64,000 nucleotides of DNA from Microbacterium endophyticum. Lineage in GTDB: Bacteria > Actinomycetota > Actinomycetes > Actinomycetales > Microbacteriaceae. Within the stretch, counting starts at the first letter, position 1, and every line of letters begins with the position of its first letter. Positions 7,872 through 17,100 of this stretch are shown one piece after another. The position numbers were made by a program, and so were the translations under genes. The DNA lies in assembly GCF_011047135.1 (NCBI RefSeq), contig NZ_CP049255.1:930001-994000 (forward strand). Direction: 5' to 3'. A model generated the notes under the pieces. The model was not told the origin of the DNA. It made no database searches and was given only the letters and a program-made list of their open reading frames with translations.

Positions 7872-9857
7872 ATGAACTCTGCTGGCGCCCGCCTTGCGCA
7901 GACGAGCCGTACCCAGTTTCGAGCATCGGTAGTTTGGGTGCTGTCCGCTGTGATCATCTTCCTACTTGCTATGTTCGGTGCCGTCTTCCGCTTTGATGAC
8001 ACGGATGTCGCCGCGTGGTGGCCAGCGGCAGGCGCTTCAGCCTGGTTTGTGCTGGCAACTGCACGGCGCCAGCTGGTGGGCGCCGCCATCGTTGTCGCAA
8101 TCGCCATGACAGCCGGCACATTCGTGGGCGTTGGCCGAGCAGATCTTTCGCTGGCGGTTGGCCTCACCGATGCAATCGAGGTGGTGCTATTCGTCCTACT
8201 CCTCGAGGGGCGACAGCGGACCTTCGTCCTGCAAACGGTGTCGGACGCGACCCGCCTCATTCTCGCCGCGATCACGGCGAGCGCTGTGACGGGGGTAGCT
8301 CTCGCCATCCTCATCTCCACTCGCAGTGGAGATGAGTTTCTTCCCCTCGCTGTGCACACGGCCGCCTTTCACGCGAGCGCAATCGTGCTCATAGCTCCCT
8401 TTGCGGTTCTTCCTCCGCGACTCAAAGAGACGCCGCGAACGGCGGAGATCGCGCTGCAGACCGTGCTTCTTGCGGTCGCGATCATCACGATCTTCGGCAC
8501 TTCGGGCGAGGTGCCACTCGCCTTCATTCCGCTGACGCTGCTCGGGTGGGCTGCTTTCCGTTTTCCCGTGAACATTGCGCTCGCCCAATCAATCGCCACC
8601 GGCGCTGCAGTGCTCATTTTCACACTGGCTGGCTTGGGACCCTATGCCGCAACTCCGCTGACTCTCGACACGCAGGTCACGATCGTCTCGATTTTTCTCC
8701 TGGCTCTCGCGATGGCGACGGCGCTCCTCGTCACGGCGCGAAACGAAGTGAATCTTTCGTCTCGTGCCGCTGCGGAGTCGGCACAGATCCTCTCGAGCGG
8801 GTTCGTTGATTCACAGGTCGGTCTCATTCTGGTGGACGATGACGACACCTCCTGGAGGATTCGGTGGGCCAACCGCACAGCTCGTGAATTCATCGCCGCG
8901 GAAGTGTCGTTGGAGGGCCAGTGGCAGGGGCAGCTCGCGACAGAAGCGCGAGCTGCCCTCAAACTCGATGGGGCTGTCTCGCACTGCGTCATCGATTCGG
9001 GTTCGACGGTGAATGTTGTCGCAAACCACGTCGAAAGCGACGAAAAACGCATCGCCGTGCAAATCGTCGACGTGACGTCTTCGGTGCTCGTTGGAGAGAA
9101 GCGACTCGAGGCGGAAGGCGAGCACGCCCGAGCTCTGGCGACGCGCCTCGAACTCGAGCGGCAGCGTGACGATTTCATCGCGACAACAAGCCACGAGCTA
9201 CGCACACCCATTATGAGTATTGCGGGTTACACCGAACTGCTGAAGGAGTCGCCAGCTCTGCAAGCGCCAGAAAGCGACTGGCTGGAAGCCATCTCTCGCA
9301 ATGCCGATCGACTGACGGCTCTCGTCGAGAGCCTGTTGACGCTGGGCCGCGCGTCGGCCGCTCCCGATTTACATTCACCTGCCGAGGTGCTGAGAGCGCG
9401 CGAAATCGTCGAGGATGTCGTTTCGATGCACTGCCCGCTCGCGAACATTAAAAACGTCACCCTCAGCGTCGAAACATTCGACGCTGACGAAGAGTCCACT
9501 GTCTACGCGGTCGCCCACGATGTGAGTCGCGCCGTTGCGAATCTTGTATCCAACGCTGTGAAATTCACCCCCGCCAACGGAACGGTGAGGGTGACGACGT
9601 CGACAGCGGACGGCGAGACAACGATCACCATAGTTGACACCGGTCCCGGTATTCCCGAGGATGCCATGGCCCATATTTTCGAGCGTTTCTATCGCGCCCC
9701 CGATGCAGAAAGAAGCAGCACGCCGGGCACGGGTCTCGGTCTCTCCATCACAGCAGAACTAGCTCACCGAAACCGCGGGACGGTCACCGTCGAATCTTCC
9801 GCCGGGGCCGGCGTCACCGCCGTCCTTCGTTTTCCCTCCGCGGCGGGCGAACGATAA
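7872..9857 (+). CDS. MASE1-type membrane sensor histidine kinase
   Basis: 661 residues. An N-terminal MASE1-like region of about eight helices (residues 18-290; WWPAAGASAWFVLATARRQ is typical) is followed by a PAS-like segment (about 305-405), a coiled linker, HisKA with SHELRTPIMSIAGY (His441) and an HATPase domain with N-box NLVSNAVKF, G1 box VDTGPGI (Asp589) and G2 GTGLGL. All kinase motifs are intact. It starts 9 bases upstream of a second kinase gene (9867), so the two are likely co-transcribed, and it is divergent from the lone receiver gene at 7437. The ligand sensed by MASE1 domains is unknown. Confidence 0.9.
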   Translation: MNSAGARLAQTSRTQFRASVVWVLSAVIIFLLAMFGAVFRFDDTDVAAWWPAAGASAWFVLATARRQLVGAAIVVAIAMTAGTFVGVGRADLSLAVGLTDAIEVVLFVLLLEGRQRTFVLQTVSDATRLILAAITASAVTGVALAILISTRSGDEFLPLAVHTAAFHASAIVLIAPFAVLPPRLKETPRTAEIALQTVLLAVAIITIFGTSGEVPLAFIPLTLLGWAAFRFPVNIALAQSIATGAAVLIFTLAGLGPYAATPLTLDTQVTIVSIFLLALAMATALLVTARNEVNLSSRAAAESAQILSSGFVDSQVGLILVDDDDTSWRIRWANRTAREFIAAEVSLEGQWQGQLATEARAALKLDGAVSHCVIDSGSTVNVVANHVESDEKRIAVQIVDVTSSVLVGEKRLEAEGEHARALATRLELERQRDDFIATTSHELRTPIMSIAGYTELLKESPALQAPESDWLEAISRNADRLTALVESLLTLGRASAAPDLHSPAEVLRAREIVEDVVSMHCPLANIKNVTLSVETFDADEESTVYAVAHDVSRAVANLVSNAVKFTPANGTVRVTTSTADGETTITIVDTGPGIPEDAMAHIFERFYRAPDAERSSTPGTGLGLSITAELAHRNRGTVTVESSAGAGVTAVLRFPSAAGER

Positions 9858-9866
9858 CATCGGCGG

Positions 9867-11528
9867 GTGAGAACTGCGACGGATGTCACCGCCGTCGACT
9901 CTGGCGTCAACGCTTTGTATTCCCGCCTTCCTGGACCCGCTCTCTCTGCCACGCAGTTCATCATCGGAACTGGGGGCCTCGCGGTCACGGTGGCGATGTG
10001 CACTCTCGGTACCGACCCCGCAACCATCGCGGTGATTATCGCCGTGACCGCCGTGTTTTTTTCCGCGGGCATCGTGTCGATAGCCGCACAGCAAGAGCGG
10101 TGCAGTTCCACGTGGGCGATCGCCATCCTCGCCGCCGATGCCGCCGCGATCGTCGTTCTTCGTACTGTCACGGTCACCCAGCTTCCGTCAACGACGGTGT
10201 TCATCACGCTGCCCGTTGTGCTGATGGCCGCCAACTACAGTTACAGCGCGATAATGGCAACCGCCACGACCCTCGCTATCTGGGCGATACCGCTCGCTCT
10301 GACAGATGCGTGGCCACCCACCCTCACGCAGCTTCTGGACTCGCTTTTGCCCGTGGGAGCAATCGTGCTCGTCGTTCTCGCCACGCGAATGGGAGCAGCA
10401 ACCCGCGATCGCCAAAGAGCCGACAATCTGCGCCTCACCCGAGAGCGTAACCTCGCCCATCGACTGCAACGCGACGACAGCACAATCCACAGCACGATTC
10501 TGAGTGTGATTGATTCGGCTGTTGTCTTCTACGACAGCGGTCAAAGCCTCGTTTTCGCCAACACCAATGCACAGGTATTCGCTGAACGCCAACTCGTCGA
10601 TCTCAACGATCCGCGATTCCATCCGGATGCTGTCGTGCTCGATGAACGGGGACGCGAACCGCTCGACGAGACCGAGCATGTGCTGCTGGCCGCCTGGGAC
10701 GGTCAAGAGATGGCACCCCACGTCACATGGGTTGGTCTCGACGAGGAGCAGTCTGCGTATCTCGCATTTTCACGACGCGTTCGCCGGCCGGACGGGTCGC
10801 TACTGGGCGTTCTCGTGGTGGCGCACGACGTCAGCGACATCGTGCGCTCTCGTCAAATGCGCGATGACTTCCTCCGTATTGCCTCGCATGAACTGCGTGG
10901 TCCTCTGACGCCACTCGTCGGACATCTCGATCTGCTGGCAGAAGAAAGCGAAGAATCGCTGTCGCCGCAGGCCAAGGAACGTCTCGGGATTGTGCAAGAG
11001 AGTGTGGAGCGCCTCGTCGACCGCGTCACCGAGCTCCTCCATGCGTCCGATGTTGAGCCGACGCTCACTGTCGCGCCCGCCGACATCGCCGACGTCACGG
11101 CAAAAGCTGCTGCGGGGCACGCACCGAAAGCGGCGGGTCGCGGCATCGATATCGCGCTTCACGTGCCCGAACCGGCTGTAGGCGCCGTCGACGAGGTGCA
11201 GCTCACACAGGCGATCGGACATGTGATCGACAATGCGATCAAGTTCTCCCCCGAGGACGGCATCATCGAGGTCGAGTGCCGAAGGGTGCCCGGCGGCGTT
11301 GAAATATCTGTACACGACCGAGGTCCCGGCATCCGAATGGCGGAACGAGAGCGCGTCTTCGAGCGCTTCTACCGCACTGAGCACGCGCACAAGAACGCGA
11401 TCCAAGGCTTAGGGCTGGGCCTTTCCGCGGCGCGCGCGATCATCTCGGCCCATGGCGGACGAATCCGGGTGAGCGGGCGAAAGGGCGCCGGAACGACGGT
11501 TACTCTCGAAGTGCCGGTGCGCATCTAG
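9867..11528 (+). CDS. Membrane-bound PAS sensor histidine kinase, second gene of a kinase pair
   Basis: 553 residues from a GTG start nine bases after the preceding kinase gene. About five to six helices (residues 25-172), coiled linker (175-205), PAS with SAVVFYDSGQSLVFANTN, HisKA with SHELRGPLTPLVGH (His341; Gly replaces the usual Thr), and HATPase with N-box HVIDNAIKF and G1 box HDRGPGI. The PAS-to-kinase text (WDGQEMAPHVTW, LLGVLVVAHDVSD) closely parallels the kinase at 3490, so the two are paralogues. Its stop shares CTAG with the convergent adenosine deaminase gene. No cognate regulator adjoins it directly. Confidence 0.9.
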   Translation: MRTATDVTAVDSGVNALYSRLPGPALSATQFIIGTGGLAVTVAMCTLGTDPATIAVIIAVTAVFFSAGIVSIAAQQERCSSTWAIAILAADAAAIVVLRTVTVTQLPSTTVFITLPVVLMAANYSYSAIMATATTLAIWAIPLALTDAWPPTLTQLLDSLLPVGAIVLVVLATRMGAATRDRQRADNLRLTRERNLAHRLQRDDSTIHSTILSVIDSAVVFYDSGQSLVFANTNAQVFAERQLVDLNDPRFHPDAVVLDERGREPLDETEHVLLAAWDGQEMAPHVTWVGLDEEQSAYLAFSRRVRRPDGSLLGVLVVAHDVSDIVRSRQMRDDFLRIASHELRGPLTPLVGHLDLLAEESEESLSPQAKERLGIVQESVERLVDRVTELLHASDVEPTLTVAPADIADVTAKAAAGHAPKAAGRGIDIALHVPEPAVGAVDEVQLTQAIGHVIDNAIKFSPEDGIIEVECRRVPGGVEISVHDRGPGIRMAERERVFERFYRTEHAHKNAIQGLGLGLSAARAIISAHGGRIRVSGRKGAGTTVTLEVPVRI

Positions 11529-12535
11529 CCTTCGTCTGCGAGCCAGCCGTCCACGAGGGCGTGCAGCTGCGCTTTTCGCACGGGCGGGGCGAAAGACACA
11601 TCGATCGAGGTGCGCGCGAACTGCGCCGCTTCGTCGTCGGTGAGCCCCAACACTTCGCGCACGGCCGCATAGTTGTCGGCGATGTAACCGCCGAAGTACG
11701 AAGGATCGTCGGAATTGATCGTCACCTTCACCCCCTGGTCGACCAGGGCGCGAATCGGATGATCCCTGAGATCCGGGGTCACATGGAGGCGCTTGTTCGA
11801 CAGCGGGCACATCGTGAGCGCAACTCCGTCGCGCGCGAGCCGCTCGATGAGTTCAGGGGAGTCGATTGCGCGCACGCCGTGGTCGACTCTTTCGATTCGC
11901 AGGGCATCGAGCGCTTCGACGATGTAGGTGTGGGGCGCTTCTTCACCCGCGTGCGAAACACGATGAAGGCCAGCCTCGAAGGCTCGAGCGAAGACGTCGC
12001 GAAAGAGCGCAGGCGGGTAGCCGACCTCTGTTGAGTCAAGCCCGACGCCCACGATATCGGGTGAGTCAAGCTCGATGATTTCTTCCAGAACTGCCATCGC
12101 ATCGGCCGCGGGGCGGTCTCTCAGAAAGCAGGCGATGAGGCTCCCGCTCATGTCCCATGTCTCCCGCGCTTCGGCGAGCGCGGCCGAAAGCCCGCCCACG
12201 ATCTCATCGAGCGCAATGCCACGAGCGAGGTGTGCCTGGGGGTCGAAGAAGAGCTCAACGTGGGCGACAGCATCCCGGTGGGCCCGCTCAAGGTAGGCCC
12301 ATGCGAGGTCATGGAAGTCCCTCGGCGTGCGAAGCGCACCTCCCGCGACGAAGTACACGTCGAGAAAGCTCTGCAGATCGACGAAGTCGTAGGCATCCCG
12401 CAGTTCGTCTGGGCTCCGATACGGCAACGAAATACCGTTCCGCTGCGCGATCTCGAATGCGAGGTCTGGCTCGAGAGTGCCCTCCACATGAATGTGAAGT
12501 TCGGCCTTGGGGAGTGCAGCGAGAGTTCGAGCCAT
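11525..12535 (-). CDS. add: Adenosine deaminase
   Basis: 336-residue cytoplasmic purine-salvage enzyme that hydrolyses adenosine to inosine and ammonia. Zinc and catalytic motifs of the amidohydrolase fold are visible: HIHVEGT near residue 14, SHAGEE, RVDHGVRA, and NSDDPSYFGG near the C-terminus, plus MCPLSN typical of this family. ATG at 12535 (MARTLAALPKAELH) is chosen because the family begins there; upstream in-frame sequence is non-homologous. Adenine deaminases of the same fold share these motifs, so adenine as substrate cannot be fully excluded. Confidence 0.9.
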   Translation of the reverse strand: MARTLAALPKAELHIHVEGTLEPDLAFEIAQRNGISLPYRSPDELRDAYDFVDLQSFLDVYFVAGGALRTPRDFHDLAWAYLERAHRDAVAHVELFFDPQAHLARGIALDEIVGGLSAALAEARETWDMSGSLIACFLRDRPAADAMAVLEEIIELDSPDIVGVGLDSTEVGYPPALFRDVFARAFEAGLHRVSHAGEEAPHTYIVEALDALRIERVDHGVRAIDSPELIERLARDGVALTMCPLSNKRLHVTPDLRDHPIRALVDQGVKVTINSDDPSYFGGYIADNYAAVREVLGLTDDEAAQFARTSIDVSFAPPVRKAQLHALVDGWLADEG

Positions 12536-12784
12536 GATTCCTACCCCATCACGACTCACGTTAAATCTCTGTTTCGGCAGATTTCTATCTCGTTGAACCG
12601 CCCAATTCACGAAGAACAAAGCGCTACATTCGCAGCAAGCACACCAGCGATCGATCCCCCCATTTCCAGCCGCACTGACGGTGTGCTCCCTGCCCCCGCG
12701 ACGGCGAAACAGCACGCGCCGAAGCGGGGTAATCGTGGCGCCCCCGCGGCGTTTCCCCCCACCCCTCCCGAGAGGACTGCACCT

Positions 12785-13528
12785 ATGCCCGAAACACAGC
12801 CCAGAGGACGGATGCGGCGCGCTCGCGCACGCGGCGCCGCCCTGCTTCTCGCGCTCAGCGCCGCGATCGGCAGCTCGCTGATCCTGGTTCCCGCGGCACA
12901 AGCTGCAACACCCGTGGTCGACACGATCACCGTGACCGCACCGACATCGGTCACCGTCGGCGACACAGTGAGCGGAACAATCGCGGCGGCAACGGTGGAC
13001 GACCTCTACGCCGCCACGCTGACCCTTACTTACGATCCGGCGGCCCTCGAGTACGTCTCAGCGACGTTCCCCGACGGTGGTTTCTCCTCCGTCAGCGAAG
13101 ACACCGGATCTGTGACGTTCACCTACACGCGGCTCGGCACATCCCCCGGACTCACCGACACCGACCTGACGCTGGTGTCGTTTGAATTCACCGCCCTGAG
13201 TGCAGCCACGACGGATCTCTCACTGAGCTCGGCAACGTTCGTCAGCTCCACGAGCGACAGCGCCACAACGACCGACGTTGCTACAGCGTCCGTCGCTATC
13301 GCGGCGGCTCCTTCGGCGACGCCGAGCCCCTCGGCATCTGTTTCCGCGACATCAGCCCCCACAGCCGAGCCGGTGGCGAGCGCCACTCCCGCCGCAGCAT
13401 CCGACACCGACCCGCTAGCCACAACGGGCGCAAGTGCGACCCCGTGGATCATCCTCGGCGCTGTCGCGGTCGCGCTCATCGCTCTCGGCGTCGTTCTCTT
13501 CATTCGTCGCCGGGCGGTGACCGAATGA
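12785..13528 (+). CDS. Wall-anchored cohesin-domain surface protein
   Basis: 247 residues. A basic N-terminus and hydrophobic segment end in AAQA (signal peptide to about residue 41). Residues 43-172 form a cohesin-like domain: SVTVGDTVSG, DDLYAATLTLTYDPAALEYV, and SVTFTYTRLGTSPG match the jelly-roll strands of type I/II cohesins. A Pro/Ser/Thr/Ala linker (173-208) leads to an LATTG sorting motif (211-215), a transmembrane helix and RRR tail, so a sortase should attach it to peptidoglycan. AGAGG stands upstream of the ATG. The next gene encodes a dockerin-bearing amidase, its likely ligand. Only one cohesin is present, so it would be a monovalent anchor rather than a scaffoldin. Confidence 0.85.
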   Translation: MPETQPRGRMRRARARGAALLLALSAAIGSSLILVPAAQAATPVVDTITVTAPTSVTVGDTVSGTIAAATVDDLYAATLTLTYDPAALEYVSATFPDGGFSSVSEDTGSVTFTYTRLGTSPGLTDTDLTLVSFEFTALSAATTDLSLSSATFVSSTSDSATTTDVATASVAIAAAPSATPSPSASVSATSAPTAEPVASATPAAASDTDPLATTGASATPWIILGAVAVALIALGVVLFIRRRAVTE

Positions 13529-13584
13529 ACGACATGCACCTCACCCCCCGCTCGATCGCTCTTCCTTCGAATAGGAGAATTTCG

Positions 13585-15402
13585 TTGACATCCCCTTCTC
13601 GGCGAGTCCTCGCCGGCCTGGCGGTCGTCGGCACGGTGGCGGCAAGCTTCGTCGCTCTGCCAGCGGTCGCAGCAGAGCCCGAAACGACGGCGCCCATCCT
13701 CACGCCCTACTACACCGAACTCGATCTCACCGGCGACGAGCAGGTCACGGTTGACGATTTGAGTGTCGCCGCGAGTGCGCTCGGCACGACCTCGACGGAT
13801 GCCGGGTGGGACAGCATCGCGGTCATCGACACCGACACCGACGGCGTCATCACGGTTGCCGACATCGCAGCACTCTCGCAGCGCATGATCTACGACGATG
13901 GCCCCTTCGAGCTGATCGAAGCATCCGTCATCGACATGCAGGCTGCGATGAACGCGGGCGTGACGACGTCGGTCGAAATCACACAGAGCTATATCGACCG
14001 CATCGAAGCCTACGACCGCACGGCGGTTGCCGAAGGCGAGCGTCCGCTCAACTCGATCATCACGGTGAGCGACGTCGCCCTGGCAGCAGCTGCCGACGCC
14101 GACGCCGAACGCGCATCAGAGGGCATGACGAGCATGCTGCTCGGCGTGCCGATCGCTGTGAAAGACAACTACGACACCGTCGACATGGTCACCACCGGTG
14201 GCTGTGGTTGCTGGAATGAGAACCAGACCGACTCGGATGCCGCCATGGTCGAAGGCCTGCGCGCCGACGGCGCCGTGATCCTCGCCAAAGCGAGCCTCGA
14301 CGAGTTCGCGTACGGGTTCGTTTCGGAGTTCTCTTCGTTCCAGGATCCCGGTTCGACGCTCAAGGTTGCCAGCCCCTACAACACGGCGCAGTCAGCCGGT
14401 GGTTCTTCGGGCGGCACGGGCGCTGCAATCTCGGCGAACCTCGCGGGCATCGGCTTCGGTACCGACACGGGTGGCTCGATTCGCGTACCTTCCAGCTACA
14501 ACCAGCTCGTCGGCATCCGTCCCACCGTCGGTCTGACGAGCCGCGACGGCATCATTCCGCTCGCGCTCTCTCAAGACACCGGCGGACCGATGGCTCGCAG
14601 CGTCCTCGACGCGGCAGTCGCCCTTGACGCTGTTGTCGGAGTCGACGAAGCAGACCCGGCCACGAGTGCACAGGAAGGGCTCGTTCCGGAGTCGTACACC
14701 GAGTACCTCGATTCGGACGCTCTCGACGGTGCGCGCATCGGCTACGTCGCGTCGATGGTCGGAAGCAATAAAACCACGGCACGCTTGTTCGCTGAGGCAA
14801 AGGCAACCCTCGAAGCGCAGGGAGCCACTGTCGTCGAGATCGCGGCGCCGACCGGCTTCAGCGCGGTGCTTAGCGAAGGCAGCGGTAGCACCAACGAGTT
14901 CAAGCACGACCTCGCGTCGTACATCGAGAACCACCTCGCTGAAAACGTCACCGCACGATCGATTACCGACATCCTCGAAACCGGCAACTACGTAATTTCC
15001 CGCAAGAGCACGTACCAGACCCGCGAGGCTGTAACTGAAGATAAGTACCAGAGTTGGGCGGGCGCCGAAGGCACCCATACGATCCAGCTCGCCAAGGGTA
15101 AAGATCTCGTGACAGCGATGCTCGACGACAATGACCTCGACTCGCTCATCTACCCGAGTGGTACGCCGTATGGCACGCAGAGCACCAACCTGCGTTTGAG
15201 CCCGAACACGGGCATGCCGTCAGTCACCGTGCCGATGGGTCAGGCGATCGAGTCGGATGCCACCATCACCGGCGCTGGCGTCAACCTCGAGTTCCTCGGG
15301 CGCGACTTCGACGAGGGCACGCTGCTGGGTCTGACGTACTCCTTCGAGCAGGCGACGCACGCCCGCACCACACCTGCGCTCTACCCGGCACTCACGCAGT
15401 AG
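13585..15402 (+). CDS. Secreted amidase-signature enzyme with N-terminal dockerin
   Basis: Secreted hydrolase of the amidase signature family. From the TTG at 13585 (AGGAGA 8 bases upstream) it has a clean signal peptide ending near PAVAA-EP; an ATG at 13525 overlapping the preceding stop is the alternative start. Residues about 45-100 form a dockerin with two 12-residue calcium loops (Asp47-Asp58 and Asp82-Asp93) and the linking helices. The amidase domain follows, with catalytic Lys193 (GVPIAVKDNYD), Ser274/275 (AGGSSGGTG) and nucleophile Ser298 (GTDTGGSIR) all intact. Substrate unknown; a peptide or amide outside the cell is likely. Dockerin plus the upstream cohesin suggests non-covalent display at the cell wall. 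Confidence 0.88.
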   Translation: MTSPSRRVLAGLAVVGTVAASFVALPAVAAEPETTAPILTPYYTELDLTGDEQVTVDDLSVAASALGTTSTDAGWDSIAVIDTDTDGVITVADIAALSQRMIYDDGPFELIEASVIDMQAAMNAGVTTSVEITQSYIDRIEAYDRTAVAEGERPLNSIITVSDVALAAAADADAERASEGMTSMLLGVPIAVKDNYDTVDMVTTGGCGCWNENQTDSDAAMVEGLRADGAVILAKASLDEFAYGFVSEFSSFQDPGSTLKVASPYNTAQSAGGSSGGTGAAISANLAGIGFGTDTGGSIRVPSSYNQLVGIRPTVGLTSRDGIIPLALSQDTGGPMARSVLDAAVALDAVVGVDEADPATSAQEGLVPESYTEYLDSDALDGARIGYVASMVGSNKTTARLFAEAKATLEAQGATVVEIAAPTGFSAVLSEGSGSTNEFKHDLASYIENHLAENVTARSITDILETGNYVISRKSTYQTREAVTEDKYQSWAGAEGTHTIQLAKGKDLVTAMLDDNDLDSLIYPSGTPYGTQSTNLRLSPNTGMPSVTVPMGQAIESDATITGAGVNLEFLGRDFDEGTLLGLTYSFEQATHARTTPALYPALTQ

Positions 15403-15419
15403 CAGCAGTTCGCCAAAAA

Positions 15420-15459
15420 CACTGTGGGACCCGAGCATCCCGACTCGGGTCCCACAGTG
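15420..15459. terminator. Bidirectional stem-loop terminator after the dockerin-amidase gene
   Basis: A perfect 16-bp inverted repeat (CACTGTGGGACCCGAG and its complement) flanks the 8-base loop CATCCCGA. It lies 18 bases after the amidase stop and 17 bases beyond the stop of the convergent universal stress gene, so it can serve both. T-rich sequence is weak on either side. Confidence 0.85.
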
Positions 15460-15475
15460 TGTTGTCTCGGTATTT

Positions 15476-16327
15476 TCAGCGGACGACCGCAGTGGGAGCT
15501 TTCAAGTGTAAGAGCACCTCTTCGCTGACCGATCCCAGCAAGAAGCGCGCGATCCCGGAACGCCCGTGCGTACCGATCACCGTCATGAGCGCTGTCTCGG
15601 CAGCCGCGTTGATGACCGTCGCGGGGTCCCCCTCTTCGATACGTGTTTCCACGACCAGATCCGGGTGAGCTTCACGCACCTTCTCAACCATGTCTGCCAC
15701 GAGCGACTCGGTGATTCCCTGCAGGTTCGTCGTGTACATGTCGGGGTACATTCCGAAGTCTCCCGAAACGAACACAGGCATCCACGCCGAGACCGCAATG
15801 AGCGGTTCGTTCAGGCGCGATGCTTCGGCAGCCGCGAACGCAAGCGCGGATGCCGCAACATCAGAGCCGTCGACGCCGACCACCACACCGCGGCGAGCAA
15901 CCGGGCGGTCTTCACCATCCACCGCACCCGGAACGACCACGACGGGGCAGTGCGCACCCGCGGCGATCCGCGCGCCGTGGTGTCCTGCACGACCTCGTGC
16001 ACCGGGTTCGATGCCGATCACCAGCAGTCCGGCATCGGCGGAGCCCTCGATGAGCTCCTCGGTGGGGTTACCGCTCCCCACGTGCGTCGAAATGGATAGA
16101 CCGGGAATCAGGGCTGAGATTCGGGTGATCTCAGCGTCCAGCAGCACCGCTGCAGCATCCATCGCGCGCGCCAAGATGTCGTCTTCTCCCACTGCCCCGA
16201 CGGCGCCGCCCACGATGCATGACAGCAAGAGATCAGCTCCATCGGCAGCGGCGCGGTGCGCGGCCCAATCGAGGGCGCGTTGAGATGCCGGTGACTCAGT
16301 CACACCGACGATGATTGTCTCGCTCAT
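15476..16327 (-). CDS. Universal stress protein with two UspA domains
   Basis: 283-residue cytoplasmic protein made of two tandem UspA folds (about 1-137 and 145-283). Each begins with a beta strand and Asp/Glu loop (TIIVGVTESPAS and GVVVGVDGSDVA). The second has the ATP-binding signature GTHGRSG followed nine residues later by GSVSEEVL; the first has a diverged version (GIEPGARGRAGHHGARI). Tandem Usp proteins in actinobacteria bind ATP and accumulate in dormancy or stress; a specific role is not visible here. Monocistronic. Confidence 0.9.
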   Translation of the reverse strand: MSETIIVGVTESPASQRALDWAAHRAAADGADLLLSCIVGGAVGAVGEDDILARAMDAAAVLLDAEITRISALIPGLSISTHVGSGNPTEELIEGSADAGLLVIGIEPGARGRAGHHGARIAAGAHCPVVVVPGAVDGEDRPVARRGVVVGVDGSDVAASALAFAAAEASRLNEPLIAVSAWMPVFVSGDFGMYPDMYTTNLQGITESLVADMVEKVREAHPDLVVETRIEEGDPATVINAAAETALMTVIGTHGRSGIARFLLGSVSEEVLLHLKAPTAVVR

Positions 16328-16513
16328 GTGCGGGTTCCTTTTCTCGCGGGGCGCGTTGTCGAGATCAGCGTACGGCGTTGCGGACGCTTAGCGACAACCC
16401 CTATTCTTTACCCTGCATGCCGTTGCCGAGGGATCGTTGCCCGACGATCCCACGTTGGGCGAGAGGTTGACCCTGCACCCCCTTGCGCAACCCACGATCC
16501 GCGCGGCGTGTTC

Positions 16514-16560
16514 GCGACCCTCTCAAGCTCACCCCCCCTTCATCAGCTTGAGGGGGTCGC
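16514..16560 (-). terminator. Terminator of the VanZ-like gene
   Basis: Arms 16514-16529 and 16545-16560 are complementary over 16 bp with a single mismatch that becomes a G-U pair on one strand; the loop is 15 bases. It starts 8 bases past the VanZ-like stop codon on the minus strand. No long U tract follows. Confidence 0.7.
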
Positions 16561-16568
16561 CCTCACTT

Positions 16569-16997
16569 TCAGGCATCGTTCGGTGGTCGGCCCACCGATG
16601 CCCGCTCGACGAAAGCGATCAGGAGCATCCCGAGGCACGCCCCCGCCGTGTTCGCCACGATGTCCACAATGCTCGCCGTGCGCTGGTCGAGCAGCACGGC
16701 TTGCACGCTTTCGATCGCCACCGTCGCGAGGATGCAGATCGGCATGATGAGGTAGCGAGAATGGCGCAAGATCAGCATCAGGAGGATGCCGAAGGGCACA
16801 AACAGCAGCACGTTGGCGCCCTCTTCGATCCGGCTGTACGTCGCCCACGGCACGTGGCGCTGCACCAAGCTCAGCAGCGGACCGGCGGCAGAGTCGACGG
16901 GAACCGGCCAGACAGCAATCGCGGTGAGCGCTACGAGATAAAACGCCAGCAAGACGGATGCCGTTTTCCCGTGCCGTGGGGTCGGGTTCTCACTCAT
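16569..16997 (-). CDS. VanZ-like membrane protein
   Basis: 142-residue integral membrane protein with about four helices. The family hallmark is visible in helices 2-3: EEGANVLLFVPFGILLML and a following ESVQAVLLDQRTASIVDIVANTAGACLG. VanZ was named for teicoplanin resistance in enterococci, but most genomic homologues have no tested role. No van genes are nearby. Monocistronic and divergent from the GH6 gene, about 100 bases apart. Confidence 0.88.
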   Translation of the reverse strand: MSENPTPRHGKTASVLLAFYLVALTAIAVWPVPVDSAAGPLLSLVQRHVPWATYSRIEEGANVLLFVPFGILLMLILRHSRYLIMPICILATVAIESVQAVLLDQRTASIVDIVANTAGACLGMLLIAFVERASVGRPPNDA

Positions 16998-17100
16998 CGG
17001 ACTCCCGGTCTCGCCCGCCGTGCTGAGCCAGCACGAGCGTGGGGAGCTATCCTAGCCTCATCCCCTTCCCCGCCTAGAGCCTTCCGGATCGAGTCTCACA

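Noticed and set aside
12230..12784. In-frame extension upstream of the cohesin gene into adenosine deaminase
   Set aside because: It lies antisense to a clear adenosine deaminase gene; the ATG at 12785 has a binding site and signal peptide.
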